A DNA stretch of 64,000 nucleotides from Umezawaea sp036375055 (lineage in GTDB: Bacteria; Actinomycetota; Actinomycetes; Mycobacteriales; Pseudonocardiaceae), in assembly GCF_036375055.1 (NCBI RefSeq), contig NZ_DASUSQ010000042.1:18306-82305 (forward strand). The letters run 5' to 3'. Shown piece by piece: positions 54,570-63,848 of this stretch. The notes below the pieces were generated by a model. That model worked only from the letters and a program-made list of their open reading frames with translations. It searched no databases and was not told the DNA's origin. Position numbers and translations under genes: made by a program. How positions within the stretch are numbered: the first letter of the stretch is position 1; every line of letters begins with the position of its first letter.

Positions 54570-55154
54570 ATGGCCAACGAGAGGGACGTCACGGAGGCCG
54601 CGGAGCGGAACGGGGTCGAGTCCGCCGGGCAGCGGTTCGGGCGGCTGGTGAAAGCGTTTCGACAGCGAAACCTCCCGGACCAACTGGTGACGCACCAGCT
54701 CATCCACGATCTGGGCGGCCCTACCCGGAATGTTCAGTCCCGCATCGAAAGCGGGCAGGTCGACACCATCAGCGCCACCACCGAGGCGAAGTACAACCGC
54801 GCGCTGGAAGCCCTGGGACTGCCTGCCGGGAGCGTGACCGCGGCTCTTCACCACGGTGGCGCGCTTGGTCCGCCCGCCGAAGAGAAATCCACCGCCGCGG
54901 CAGTGGAGGACGATGTCGAGAACGGCGTGAACGCGTTGCAGAACCTGACTCGCAATCACCGGTCCGTCGCAAATCTCGTGACCGAACTCGACCGGCTCGG
55001 CATCGAGTTGAAGCGAGCCCGCAGCCATACCGAGGGCTATCAGCTGGTCTTCCCCAAAACGGCGGTAGACCGATTGCTGCACACACTGAAGAACGCCGCC
55101 AAACCCGCGTTTCCGGAGGACGGGTCCGACCGGGACGACACCCCGGAGAAGTAG
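54570..55154 (+). CDS. XRE-like regulatory protein, divergent from the PKS operon
   Basis: A 194-residue, hydrophilic, mostly helical protein, divergent from the PKS gene. The start may be ATG 54570, or ATG 54531 in the same frame. The N-terminal 80 residues (GRLVKAFRQRNLPDQLVTHQ, then IESGQVDTISATTEAKYNRAL) look like an XRE-type helix-turn-helix protein, but I cannot identify a clear signature. The C-terminal part has DRLGIELKRARSHTEGYQLVF. As the only regulator-like gene next to the operon it is the best candidate for its local control. Confidence 0.6.
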   Translation: MANERDVTEAAERNGVESAGQRFGRLVKAFRQRNLPDQLVTHQLIHDLGGPTRNVQSRIESGQVDTISATTEAKYNRALEALGLPAGSVTAALHHGGALGPPAEEKSTAAAVEDDVENGVNALQNLTRNHRSVANLVTELDRLGIELKRARSHTEGYQLVFPKTAVDRLLHTLKNAAKPAFPEDGSDRDDTPEK

Positions 55155-56120
55155 TCGCCGTCTCGGTGGCGAACCACGGGTGATCGGCCCGCCGACGCGG
55201 GATCCGCGACCACCGCGACCGTGCGGACCCGACGACCGGGGCAGCACCCGGCGCGTTCCCCGCGACCCGGCCACCTCCGTCGCGCACGGCGGTCGGCGAG
55301 CACGTCCCGGTCGACGCGGAGTGCGCCGGCGCGGTGCTCCCCCACCCCGGAGGCCGGTCTTCGCCGAGGCGCCTCACCCGAACGGCCGCGAACCGTTCGC
55401 GCGCCACCTCGGGGAACCCGTGGCGACCCGCCGGATCGTCGACGCGACCGCACCCGCCGAGACTGCGGGGTGCCGAACGACTCGGCCGGTGCTCGCGCAG
55501 TACGCTTGCGGGAAACGAACCGCCCGCCGGGGGAACGACGGGCCCGCACCTCACCGCGTCGATCACGTCGTTCGGCGCCGTGCCGCAGGCGCTGGTCCGC
55601 ACCGGCAGCGGCGCGCGATCAGCCGGTGTCCGGCCGGTGCGGCCCGAGGTTCCTCGACCACCCGCGTCCGCCGCACGACCGCGGCGGGCACGCTCGCAAT
55701 GCGCGAGATGCCGTCCCGGTCTCCACTCCACGATTATTCCACGAACGCGATCGAGGCCTGCCCGGTTGCGTCGAAGCCGCAACACGGCACAGAGGTGACG
55801 GGTAAGCTGCAAAGCGAACCCGAAATCCGACGACGACGAGTCGTCCTATGTTTGCCAGCTGGTCAGGAAAGGCAATCGGGCGATGGCCGCCATCGTCCAC
55901 GATGACCCGGTGATTCCGTTGGAAAAATCAACAATCCTGCGTCAGCGGCACCAAAACCGTGTTACCCGGTAAGCAAGATCAGATCTCCAAGGTCCTCGGG
56001 GGAGGAAACCTCAGGTGCATTCGATCTCCGTTCCACCGACTGCGACGCGGCAGCTCTTACCAGCGACGAGTCCTACACCGCGGGCGCGCACCGCCTCACT
56101 CGAACGAGGGGGCAGCTGAC
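55155..56120. other. Long intergenic region without a supported gene
   Basis: About 965 bases. Several overlapping open frames exist but all translate to Arg/Pro/Gly-rich sequences without family features, and none has a consistent codon bias. The left part is GC-rich and could be a decayed gene; the part after 55730 is more AT-rich. No tRNA or repeat was recognised. Confidence 0.4.
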
Positions 56121-56657
56121 GTGCTGGACCAGTTCAGAAGCAGGGTTTCCGCGCTCGCGTGGAAACCGAGCAGGGGCAGGACGTCCACGCGAGCCCGTCT
56201 GCAAGCCCTCATCGACCGCCTCGACCTCCCCCCGGACTGGACCATCGCGGAGTTCATCGCGTCCATCGAGCACCTGCGCGGACGGCGCATCGTGCCGTTG
56301 CCGTTGCCGTTGACCGCTCCGGTGGAGCTGTGCGGGCTGTGGCTGGCGTGCCAGGACCACGACGTCATCTTCCTCCGCCGGTCGTCCGACTCCGGCGTGG
56401 AACTGCACGTGGCCCTGCACGAGGTCGGCCACATGCTGCTCGGCCACGGGCAGGACACCTCGCTCGTCACCGAGGAGTGGGCGGCGCTGACGACCGGGTT
56501 GGCGCTCGGCCACGGAACCGATCCGACCACGGTCCGCGCCCGCGGGGTGTCCAACTACGCCTCCACCGAGGAGTACGAGGCCGAGCTCCTGGCGACGCTG
56601 ATCAGCTTCCGCGCCCGCACCGGACCACGCCGCAACCCGATGTTGAAAGAGCTGTAG
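56121..56657 (+). CDS. ImmA/IrrE-type metallopeptidase-like protein
   Basis: A 178-residue protein starting at GTG 56121, about 9 bases after GAGGGGG. It carries the zinc motif HEVGHMLLGH (HExxH with a third ligand expected in the EEYEAELLATLI segment), as in ImmA/IrrE (peptidase M78-like) proteins. Such proteins usually cleave a phage or XRE-type repressor. The stop is 3 bases from the membrane protein gene, so they are co-transcribed, and the XRE-like gene upstream could be the partner. Confidence 0.75.
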   Translation: MLDQFRSRVSALAWKPSRGRTSTRARLQALIDRLDLPPDWTIAEFIASIEHLRGRRIVPLPLPLTAPVELCGLWLACQDHDVIFLRRSSDSGVELHVALHEVGHMLLGHGQDTSLVTEEWAALTTGLALGHGTDPTTVRARGVSNYASTEEYEAELLATLISFRARTGPRRNPMLKEL

Positions 56658-56660
56658 CGC

Positions 56661-57845
56661 ATGTGGCCGCACTACCAGATGCCAGGTTGGATCACCATCT
56701 CCGCGACGGCGTTCATCGTCGCCATCGCGGTCGTCCGACTCGTCCTGGTGCGGCACACGACGGTCTACGGCCGCCTGATCAACACCTTGCTGGGCCTCGA
56801 CGCGGCGGCGGCCCTCCTGCGCGAACCGGTCGTCGCCCGCCACGTCGCAGGCGCCGTACCCGGTGGTCTGCCGACCGTGTTCGACGCGTGGCACTGGCTG
56901 ACCGTGATGGCCTGGGCGTGCGGGCTGGGGCTGGCGCTGGTGCACAGGCACGACGTGCCGCACTACCAAACCCGGTTCAGGGTGGTGCTCGGGCTGGCGG
57001 CGGCGGTGGGCATCGCGTTCCTGACCCTGAGCGATCCGGCCCGAGCGCGGGGGCTGGCGTCCGTAGCCGACCACGGGGGCTGGCGCTACGGCGTCTACGT
57101 CCTCCTGTACTCGGCGGTGCCGCTGGCCGTGTCGTCCTACTACTACGCGATGAGCCGCAGCGTCGGCGTGTGGCGGACGACCACCCTGCGGGAGCGCGTC
57201 ATGGTGGCCGCCCTGGTCAGCTTCGGTGTCGCCAGCTCGCTCCCCACCTGCGTGGTCGCGGCCTCCGCGGCCCTGGACGCCGCGGGGCTCAGCGACGGGT
57301 TCGCGCGGGACGTCTTCACCGTGGTGTCCGAAGGGCTCACCTCGGGGGAGCCCGGACTGTTCGTCTTCGCCGCCGTGGTCGTCGTGTTCGTCCCCTCCTC
57401 GGCGCAGGCCGTCATGCGGTTGCTGCGCCTGGACCGCGAATCCCGCGCCGCGCGCCGGACGTACCCGCTGTGGCGGGACCTGACGCGCGCGGCACCCCAG
57501 GTCGTCTTCGAGCTGAAGCCCGCGGACAACTGGAAGGTCTCACCGCAGGAGTGCCTGCACCGTCGACGGATCGAGATCCACGACGCCGCCGAACTCGTCG
57601 CCCGGTACGTCCAGCCCCTTCCGCCCGTCGTCGACGAACTGATCGAGAACACCGCGCGCGAGGAGGACCAGGAGCACATCCGGCTGGTCGCCGAGATGGT
57701 CCTGGCGGCCGAGCGGCTGGCCGACAACAGGGGCGAGCCCGCCGTGGGTGAGGCCTACGTGCCCGACGAGCGAACGCTGCTCCGCTTCTGGCAGCCCGCG
57801 AAGTCCCTCGTCCGCGCGGCCGACCACACCGCGGAACGCCGCTAG
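56661..57845 (+). CDS. MAB_1171c-family integral membrane protein
   Basis: A 394-residue protein with about seven hydrophobic segments in the first 260 residues and a soluble helical C-terminus. The signature PLWRDLTRAAPQVVFEL at the start of the soluble part and the LHRRRIEIHDAAELV segment mark the MAB_1171c/DUF6545 family. It is commonly found with an XRE regulator and an ImmA-like peptidase in actinomycetes. Its function is unknown. Confidence 0.75.
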   Translation: MWPHYQMPGWITISATAFIVAIAVVRLVLVRHTTVYGRLINTLLGLDAAAALLREPVVARHVAGAVPGGLPTVFDAWHWLTVMAWACGLGLALVHRHDVPHYQTRFRVVLGLAAAVGIAFLTLSDPARARGLASVADHGGWRYGVYVLLYSAVPLAVSSYYYAMSRSVGVWRTTTLRERVMVAALVSFGVASSLPTCVVAASAALDAAGLSDGFARDVFTVVSEGLTSGEPGLFVFAAVVVVFVPSSAQAVMRLLRLDRESRAARRTYPLWRDLTRAAPQVVFELKPADNWKVSPQECLHRRRIEIHDAAELVARYVQPLPPVVDELIENTAREEDQEHIRLVAEMVLAAERLADNRGEPAVGEAYVPDERTLLRFWQPAKSLVRAADHTAERR

Positions 57846-57960
57846 CCCTGGTTCGGCGTGACCGGGTCGGGCGTGAGGTCGACCGCATCCCCGATCGACC
57901 CACCGCGCCACCCCGGTCCGGGCGTCCCCGGTCGATCCCGTCGAACGGGCTGGAGCCGGG

Positions 57961-59064
57961 TCAGTCCAGCGGCAGCGCGGTCACGGTGTCGCGGCACAGC
58001 TGGAGCTCCTCACGCGGACGCACCACCAGCACCGGCACGGCCGCGCCGGGCGGGCTGACCACGCCGTCGTGCTCCACGTCCGCCACGAGGTCGCGCGGAA
58101 CGCCGAGCAGTCCGAGGCCCGCCACGACGTCGGCGCGGACCTCGGGCTGGTCCCAGCCGATCTCGCCGGTGAACACCAGCGCGTCGACCCGGTCCAGCGA
58201 CGTGGCCGCGGCGGCCAGTTCGCGACGCACGCGGTGGGCGAAGACGCTCAGCGCCAGTGCCGCCGCCGGATCGTCGTCCGCCGCGGCGACGAGGTCTCGC
58301 GTGTCGCCCGAACGCCCGCCGGACAGGCCGAGCAGACCGGACTCGTGGTTGAGGCCGTGGTCGAGGGCGTCGAGGTCGAGGTCGCCCCGGCGCAGCAGCC
58401 ACAGCAGCATCCCCGGATCGACGCTGCCGGAGCGCGTGGACATGGGCACGCCCTCCAGCGGGGTGAAGCCCATCGAGGTGTCGACGCTGCGGCCGTCGCG
58501 CACCGCGCACACCGAGCAGCCGCCGCCCAGGTGCGCCAGGAGCGCGCTCACGCCGTCCGACGGCCTGTCCAGCAGCTCCGCGGTGCGGTCGAGCGCCCAC
58601 CGGTAGGACAGGCCGTGGAAGCCGTAGCGGCGCAACCCGTGCCGCTCGCGCCACGCGGCGGGCAGCGGGTAGGTCGTGGCGACCTCGGGCAGGTCGGCGT
58701 GGAAGGCGGTGTCCGGGCACAGCACGTGCGGCACGTCGGGCAGCCGTCCGCGCAGCACGTCGAGCAGCGCCAGCGCGGGTGGGACGTGCAGCGGGGCCAG
58801 GTCCTCGGCGCGGCGGGCGGCGGCGAGGACCTCGTCGTCGACCACGGCTGGTGCCCGCAGGTCGGGCCCGCCGTGCACCAGCCGGTGGCCGACCGCGTCG
58901 ACGCCGTCCGCGTCGCCCAGCAGGTCGTCCAGCGCGCGGCGGGCCTCGTCGGAGCCGGGCGGTCCCTGGACCTCGGCCGCGCCGAGCACCTCCTCGGAAC
59001 CGGGGTCGACCAGGTGCGCCTTGAGGCTGTTGGACCCGGCGTTGACGGTGAGGACGGCGTTCAC
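57961..59064 (-). CDS. ackA: Acetate kinase
   Basis: A 367-residue acetate/propionate kinase, with start GTG 59064 (GTGA overlap with the phosphoketolase gene). Motifs: VLTVNAGSNSLK (phosphate-binding), HRLVHGG, DTAFHADLP, RRYGFHGLSYRWA (catalytic His and Arg), and HLGGGCSVCAVRDGRSVDTSMGFTPLEG. It turns acetyl phosphate from the phosphoketolase into acetate and ATP. Paired gene order and coupling are typical of the phosphoketolase pathway. Confidence 0.93.
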   Translation of the reverse strand: MNAVLTVNAGSNSLKAHLVDPGSEEVLGAAEVQGPPGSDEARRALDDLLGDADGVDAVGHRLVHGGPDLRAPAVVDDEVLAAARRAEDLAPLHVPPALALLDVLRGRLPDVPHVLCPDTAFHADLPEVATTYPLPAAWRERHGLRRYGFHGLSYRWALDRTAELLDRPSDGVSALLAHLGGGCSVCAVRDGRSVDTSMGFTPLEGVPMSTRSGSVDPGMLLWLLRRGDLDLDALDHGLNHESGLLGLSGGRSGDTRDLVAAADDDPAAALALSVFAHRVRRELAAAATSLDRVDALVFTGEIGWDQPEVRADVVAGLGLLGVPRDLVADVEHDGVVSPPGAAVPVLVVRPREELQLCRDTVTALPLD

Positions 59065-61394
59065 GCGGACCACCGCCAGCCGGTGATCTCCTCGGGGTCC
59101 ACGCCGTCGCGGTACGCCGAGGCGCGCAGCTCGTCGCGTTCGACGAGCACGCGTGCGGCCACGTCGTCGTGGCCCGCGCGGCGCAGCGCGTCGGCGGCCA
59201 GGTCGTGGCGGCTCATGCCGTTGCCGACCAGCAGGTCGAACGGGGTGGTCGTGGTGCCCTCCTCCTGGTAGCCGTGGACGTGGAACCGCTCGGTCTCGGG
59301 CCTGCCGTGCAGGGTCTCGTGGACGGCGGACGGGTAGCCGTGGAAGCCGAACACGACGGGCACGCCGTCCCCGAAGCACGCGGCGAACTCCTCGTCGGAC
59401 AGCCCGTGCGGGTGCCGCGACGCCGGGGCGAGCGCGAACAGGTCGACCACGTTGACCACCCGGACGGTCAGGTCGGGCGCGCGGTCGCGCAGGATCGACG
59501 CCGCCGCCAGCACCTCGACGGTCGGGGTGCCGCCCGCGCACGCCAGCACCACGTCCGGCTCCCCGTCGCCGTGGCAGGCCCACTCCCACACGCCCGCGCC
59601 CGCCGCGCAGTGCCGTTCGGCGGTCTCCAGGTCCAGCCACTGCGCGCCCTCGTTCTTGCTCGCCACCACGAGGTTGATCAGGTCGGTCGAGGCCAGGCAG
59701 TCGCGCAGCACCACCAGCAGGGTGTTGGCGTCGGCGGGCAGGTAGACCCTGGTCACCGACGCCTTCTTCGTCAGCAGGTTGTTGAGGAAGCCGGGCCCCT
59801 GGTGGCTGTAGCCGTTGTGCTCCTGCCGCCAGCCCTCGCTGGTCAGCAGGTAGTTCAGGCTGGCGACGGACGCGCGCCACGGGACCTCGCCCGCCGCCTT
59901 GAGGAACTTGGCGTACTGGTTGACCATGCTGTCCACGATGGAGGCGAACGCCTCGTAGCACGGGAAGAGGCCGTGCCGCCCGGTCAGCAGGTAGCCCTGG
60001 AGCCAGCCCTGGCACAGGTGCTCCGACAGCACCTCCATCACCCGCCCGCCGGGCGCGACGTGCTCGGCGGTGTCGGGCAGCGGCCAGGTGAACGCCCGGT
60101 CGGTGGCGTCGAGCAGCGCGCCGAGCTTGTTCGACTCCAGTTCGTCGGGGCAGACCACGCGGAAGTCGCGGCGGTCCTCGGTGGCCCGCACCAGCTCCGC
60201 CAGCCACTCCCCCGCCGTGCCCGTCGGGCTCGCCGACGCGCCGCCGGGCTCCGGCACGTCCACGGCGAACCGCGCGAGGTCCGGCAGCGGCAGGTCGCGG
60301 CGCAGCGCTCCGCCGTTGGCCTCCGGCACGCGTCCCAGCCGCAGCGGCTCCGGCGGCAGCTCGGCCAGCAGGTCGGCGTGCGGGCTGCCGTCGACGTCGA
60401 ACAGCTCCTCCGGCCGGTAGGACCGCAGCCACAGCTCCAGCAGCGCGAACTCCGCGTCGTCCTCGTGCACGGCGCCCAGCGGCACCTGGTGGGCGCGGAA
60501 CGTGCCCTCCAGCGGCTTGCCCGCGGTGTCGTGCTCGGGCAAGCCCCACCCCTTGGGGGAGCGCAGCACCAGCATCGGCCGCACCGCCCGCTCACCGGGC
60601 CGCCACCGCTCGCGCAGCGCGGCGGTCTCGGCGTGCGCCAGGTCCAGCGCCTCGGCCAGCGCCGCGTCCGGGTCGTCGGCGCGCGTCACGTCGACCACGT
60701 GCGGCGACCAGCCCGCGCCGCTGAAGCACGCCACCAGCTCCTCGTCGTCCATGGTGCCGTGAATGGTGGGCGAGGAGATCTTGTAGCCGTTGACGTGCAG
60801 CACCGGCAGGACCGCGCCGTCGGTGCGCGGGTCGAGGTACTTGCCCGCGTGCCACGACCCGGCCGTCGGTCCGGTCTCGGCCTCCCCGTCGCCGACCAGG
60901 CACGCCACCAGCAGGTCCGGCTTGTCCAGGGCCGCACCGAACGCGGTGGCCAGCGCGTAGCCCAGCTCCCCTCCCTCGTGGATGACACCCGGCACCTCCG
61001 GGGACAGGTGGCTGGGGAAGCCGCCCGGCCAGGAGAAGCGGCGGACCAGCTCCGCGAGGCCCCCGCCGTCGAGGCTGAGCGCCGGGTCCGACAGCGCGTG
61101 CGTGCCCTCCAGCCACAGGTTCGCGTGCACCGCGGGAGCGCCGTGGCCGGGGCCGGTGACCAGCAGGGTCCGCTGCCCGGTCCGCCGCACCAGCCCGTTG
61201 AGGCCGCTGTAGAGCAGCGTGATGCCGGGGCACGTGCCCCAGTGGCCCAGCAGCCGGGGCTTGAGGTGCTCGCGTCGCAACGGCTCGCGCAGCAGCACGT
61301 TGTCCTTGAGGTAGATCATCGCGGCCGCGGCGTAGTCGCACGCCCGCCGGTAGCGCTGAGCTGCCTCGGTCGCACGTGCCTGCGTGGTCGTCAT
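59061..61394 (-). CDS. xfp: Xylulose-5-phosphate/fructose-6-phosphate phosphoketolase
   Basis: A 777-residue ThDP enzyme. N-terminal domain (LLGHWGTCPGITLLYSGLN, GPGHGAPA, and the ThDP/Mg segment LVGDGEAETGPTAGSWHAGKY) and SPKGWGLP, then the transketolase-like middle domain with TGRHGLFPCYEAFASIVDSM and the C-terminal part starting near VVFGFHGYPSA. It cleaves xylulose 5-phosphate to acetyl phosphate and glyceraldehyde 3-phosphate and feeds acetate kinase, thereby supplying two-carbon units. Confidence 0.95.
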   Translation of the reverse strand: MTTTQARATEAAQRYRRACDYAAAAMIYLKDNVLLREPLRREHLKPRLLGHWGTCPGITLLYSGLNGLVRRTGQRTLLVTGPGHGAPAVHANLWLEGTHALSDPALSLDGGGLAELVRRFSWPGGFPSHLSPEVPGVIHEGGELGYALATAFGAALDKPDLLVACLVGDGEAETGPTAGSWHAGKYLDPRTDGAVLPVLHVNGYKISSPTIHGTMDDEELVACFSGAGWSPHVVDVTRADDPDAALAEALDLAHAETAALRERWRPGERAVRPMLVLRSPKGWGLPEHDTAGKPLEGTFRAHQVPLGAVHEDDAEFALLELWLRSYRPEELFDVDGSPHADLLAELPPEPLRLGRVPEANGGALRRDLPLPDLARFAVDVPEPGGASASPTGTAGEWLAELVRATEDRRDFRVVCPDELESNKLGALLDATDRAFTWPLPDTAEHVAPGGRVMEVLSEHLCQGWLQGYLLTGRHGLFPCYEAFASIVDSMVNQYAKFLKAAGEVPWRASVASLNYLLTSEGWRQEHNGYSHQGPGFLNNLLTKKASVTRVYLPADANTLLVVLRDCLASTDLINLVVASKNEGAQWLDLETAERHCAAGAGVWEWACHGDGEPDVVLACAGGTPTVEVLAAASILRDRAPDLTVRVVNVVDLFALAPASRHPHGLSDEEFAACFGDGVPVVFGFHGYPSAVHETLHGRPETERFHVHGYQEEGTTTTPFDLLVGNGMSRHDLAADALRRAGHDDVAARVLVERDELRASAYRDGVDPEEITGWRWSA

Positions 61395-61565
61395 GCAACC
61401 GGGCTACCCGTGATCACGCCCGGTACACCCGCTGGCCCCCTCCGCCGGGCCACCATCCCCCGCGGTGGGTACCCACGACAGGGGAAGGCGTGCGTCCCGA
61501 TCCGGGGTGATGGTGGTGGTGCGGAACGAGAACCACTGCCCGAGAGGGCGCAGAGGAGAACCGGC

Positions 61566-62543
61566 ATGTCCGAGAAGAAGATCATCGCCGTTGTCGGCGC
61601 CACCGGTGCGCAGGGCGGGGGCCTGGCGCGCGCGATCCTGGCCGACCCCGACGGTCCGTTCGCCCTGCGGGCGCTCACCAGGAACCCTGGGTCGCCCGCG
61701 GCGCGGGAACTCGCCGCCCGCGGCGCCGAGGTGGTCGAGGCGGACCTGGACGACGAGTCGAGCGTCCGCAAGGCGTTCGACGGCGCGCACGGCGCGTTCG
61801 TGGTCACGAACTTCTGGGCGCCGCGCACGCCCGAGGAGGAGGCGGGGAGCACGCGCGCCGAGAGGGAGGTGCGCCAGGCCTCCACCGCGGCGCGGGTCGC
61901 GAAGGACGCGGGTCTGCGGCACGTGGTGTGGTCCACGCTGGAGGACACCCGGCCGCACTTCGCCCGGCTCGGCAGCGACGTCCCCGACCTGCCGGGCGGC
62001 TACAAGGTGCCGCACTTCGACGCGAAGGGCGAGGCGAACGCGGTGTTCACCGCGCTCGGCGTGCCCACCACGTTCCTCCAGACCACGTTCTACTACGAGG
62101 CGTTCGCCGGCGGCGGCCAGGGACCGCGCCGCGACGAGCGGGGTCGGCTGGTGCTGACCCTCCCGATGGCCGACGCCCGCATGGCGCTCATCGCCGCCGA
62201 GGACATCGGCCGCACCGCCCTCGGGATCTTCCGCCGCGGCGAGGAGTTCGTCGGGCGGACGGTCGGCGTCGCGGGCACGCACGCGACCGGCGTCGAACTG
62301 GCCGCGGCGTTCACCGCCGCGCTCGGCGAGGAGGTCGTGTACCGGCCCGCCACCCCCGACGAGGTCCGCGCGGCCGGGTACCCCGGCGCGGAGGAGATCG
62401 CCGCCACGTTCCAGTTCTTCGCCGAGGCGTCGGAGTACTTCACCGGTGCGCGGGACCTCGACCTGGTCCGCGAGCTGAACCCCGACCTCGTGCCGCTCGA
62501 CGCGTGGCTGGCCGAGCACGCGCACGAGGTCCCGCTGGGCTGA
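61566..62543 (+). CDS. NmrA/HSCARG-family NAD(P)-binding protein
   Basis: A 325-residue Rossmann protein with the NmrA-type glycine motif VVGATGAQGGGLARAIL, ADLDDESSVRKAFDGAHGAFVVT and HVVWSTLEDT. It lacks the SDR Tyr-x3-Lys site. It may sense redox state (NADPH/NADP+) or act as an atypical reductase. ATG 61566 follows CAGAGGAGAA. It is monocistronic with a strong hairpin after it. Confidence 0.85.
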   Translation: MSEKKIIAVVGATGAQGGGLARAILADPDGPFALRALTRNPGSPAARELAARGAEVVEADLDDESSVRKAFDGAHGAFVVTNFWAPRTPEEEAGSTRAEREVRQASTAARVAKDAGLRHVVWSTLEDTRPHFARLGSDVPDLPGGYKVPHFDAKGEANAVFTALGVPTTFLQTTFYYEAFAGGGQGPRRDERGRLVLTLPMADARMALIAAEDIGRTALGIFRRGEEFVGRTVGVAGTHATGVELAAAFTAALGEEVVYRPATPDEVRAAGYPGAEEIAATFQFFAEASEYFTGARDLDLVRELNPDLVPLDAWLAEHAHEVPLG

Positions 62544-62552
62544 CCACGGCCG

Positions 62553-62584
62553 CCCTCCTCGGGACGCGAGCGCCCCGAGGAGGG
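62553..62584 (+). terminator. Hairpin terminator after the NmrA-family gene
   Basis: A perfect 11-base-pair inverted repeat (CCCTCCTCGGG and CCCGAGGAGGG) with a 10-base loop, starting 10 bases after the stop codon. There is no T-tract. Confidence 0.7.
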
Positions 62585-62605
62585 CCCCGAGCCCTTACCG
62601 CGCGG

Positions 62606-62803
62606 TCACGGGCTCCTCCGGTCGAGGTGGTGGCCGTGGAGCCGGTCCACCGACGTGAGCGTGGGCAGCCCGCGGCAGGGGAACGGCGGGTCCCGGAACG
62701 GACGGGGGTCCGGTGCGCGCGCGAGGCCTATCACGGCGATCGGGGTGGGCCCGTTCCCGCCGTCCGGAGTCGCGGTCGAGTCGTGTTCGCACGCGGCGTT
62801 CAC
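62606..62803 (-). CDS. Small hypothetical protein
   Basis: A possible 65-residue protein starting at GTG 62803, with GGAG 8 bases upstream. Third codon positions are overwhelmingly G or C, as in real genes of this genome. The sequence is Pro-rich (TPDGGNGPTPIAVIGLARAP, then FRDPPFPCRGLPTL) with no family I recognise. It is convergent with the NmrA-family gene and shares the hairpin at 62553 as a terminator. It could be a chance frame. Confidence 0.4.
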   Translation of the reverse strand: MNAACEHDSTATPDGGNGPTPIAVIGLARAPDPRPFRDPPFPCRGLPTLTSVDRLHGHHLDRRSP

Positions 62804-63848
62804 CGGTCGCGCTCCGACGCGCGTGCTCTGCTCCGACCGTCGAGGACGCGGGTCGTCGAACGCCCCCGCGGCGACGGGTGAATATAATCGCGGTGGTTTT
62901 CGGGCTTTCCGGCCGCGCGATCCGCCCGCCGCGCCGGTTCCACCTTTTCCCCACTCTGCCGAAGCACCTGCCGCCCCCTTCGACCTGCCGGATCGACCCA
63001 GCACCCAGGACCACGCCTTTCCCGGTCCGCCAGAGCGGGAGTCGACGTGCCGCCGGGTACGACCGCCCGATCGGCATCGGCATCAGACGATTCCCGCGAT
63101 GGCGCGCGAAACCCAGGACACAGGCGTCGGGACACACCGAAACAAAGCCACGTGTTCACCGTCCGGAGGTACCGACTTCCGGACTCCCGAGTTTTCACAG
63201 CACACCGGGATGCCACATGCGTGAACATCGCATGAACCCGACCCTCACCGCGTCGGATCGCTGGTGCCCCACCGCTCAGCGAACGACTAAGCGCCGACCA
63301 ACAACCCGGTCGCGCTCGGCTCAGCAGACCCCGCACTGGACGGCTTCACGGCCGCTACCAGCGGGTTAAGACGCAGAAGGCCGCGATTGACGTGACACAG
63401 GAATCCACAGCGCGCCTTTCTCGAAACGTGGTGCGGGCCACTCTTCGATTCCCGCGCGGGACATGGGGAATCGCAGCCGAAAACCAAGCTACGGCATGGT
63501 TTGGGGAAAGTCATCAGGAGACACCGGGTCGGCGTACTTCTGCCATTGCCGAACGCCACCAGTTGAGACGCTATTCCGTGATCTGCACCACTTGGTCACG
63601 TGTGGGCAATAACATTTTCCTAGGACAACGCCGCACATCGATCGAGATGTCCGATATCCGCCAAGCCTCCGACGAACACCGAGAACCCGAACAGCCCAAC
63701 GACTCGAACTCTCTGTCATGCTGTGCCGCCGAACGGGGCCGACTCATGACATCCCGGACGTTCCCGGTGATCCGGGGCAATGACGACACGTGGTTAGGTC
63801 TGCATTCGCCACCTCGGCACAGCGAGCAACAAGGAAGAGAGGCACTCC
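62804..63848. other. Non-coding, more AT-rich region
   Basis: About one kilobase with no credible gene on either strand: open frames are short, have poor codon bias and no ribosome site. It leads up to the SARP gene at 63849 and should contain its promoter, but no clear promoter was assigned. The composition is visibly lower in GC than the flanking genes. Confidence 0.5.

Noticed and set aside
54453..55274. Minus-strand open frame opposite the XRE-like gene
   Set aside because: Composition is shadow-like, and the plus-strand frame has helical, protein-like sequence.
55040..55900. Several open frames in the gap after the XRE-like gene
   Set aside because: All are Arg/Pro-rich with mixed third-position composition and no motif, so no gene is claimed.
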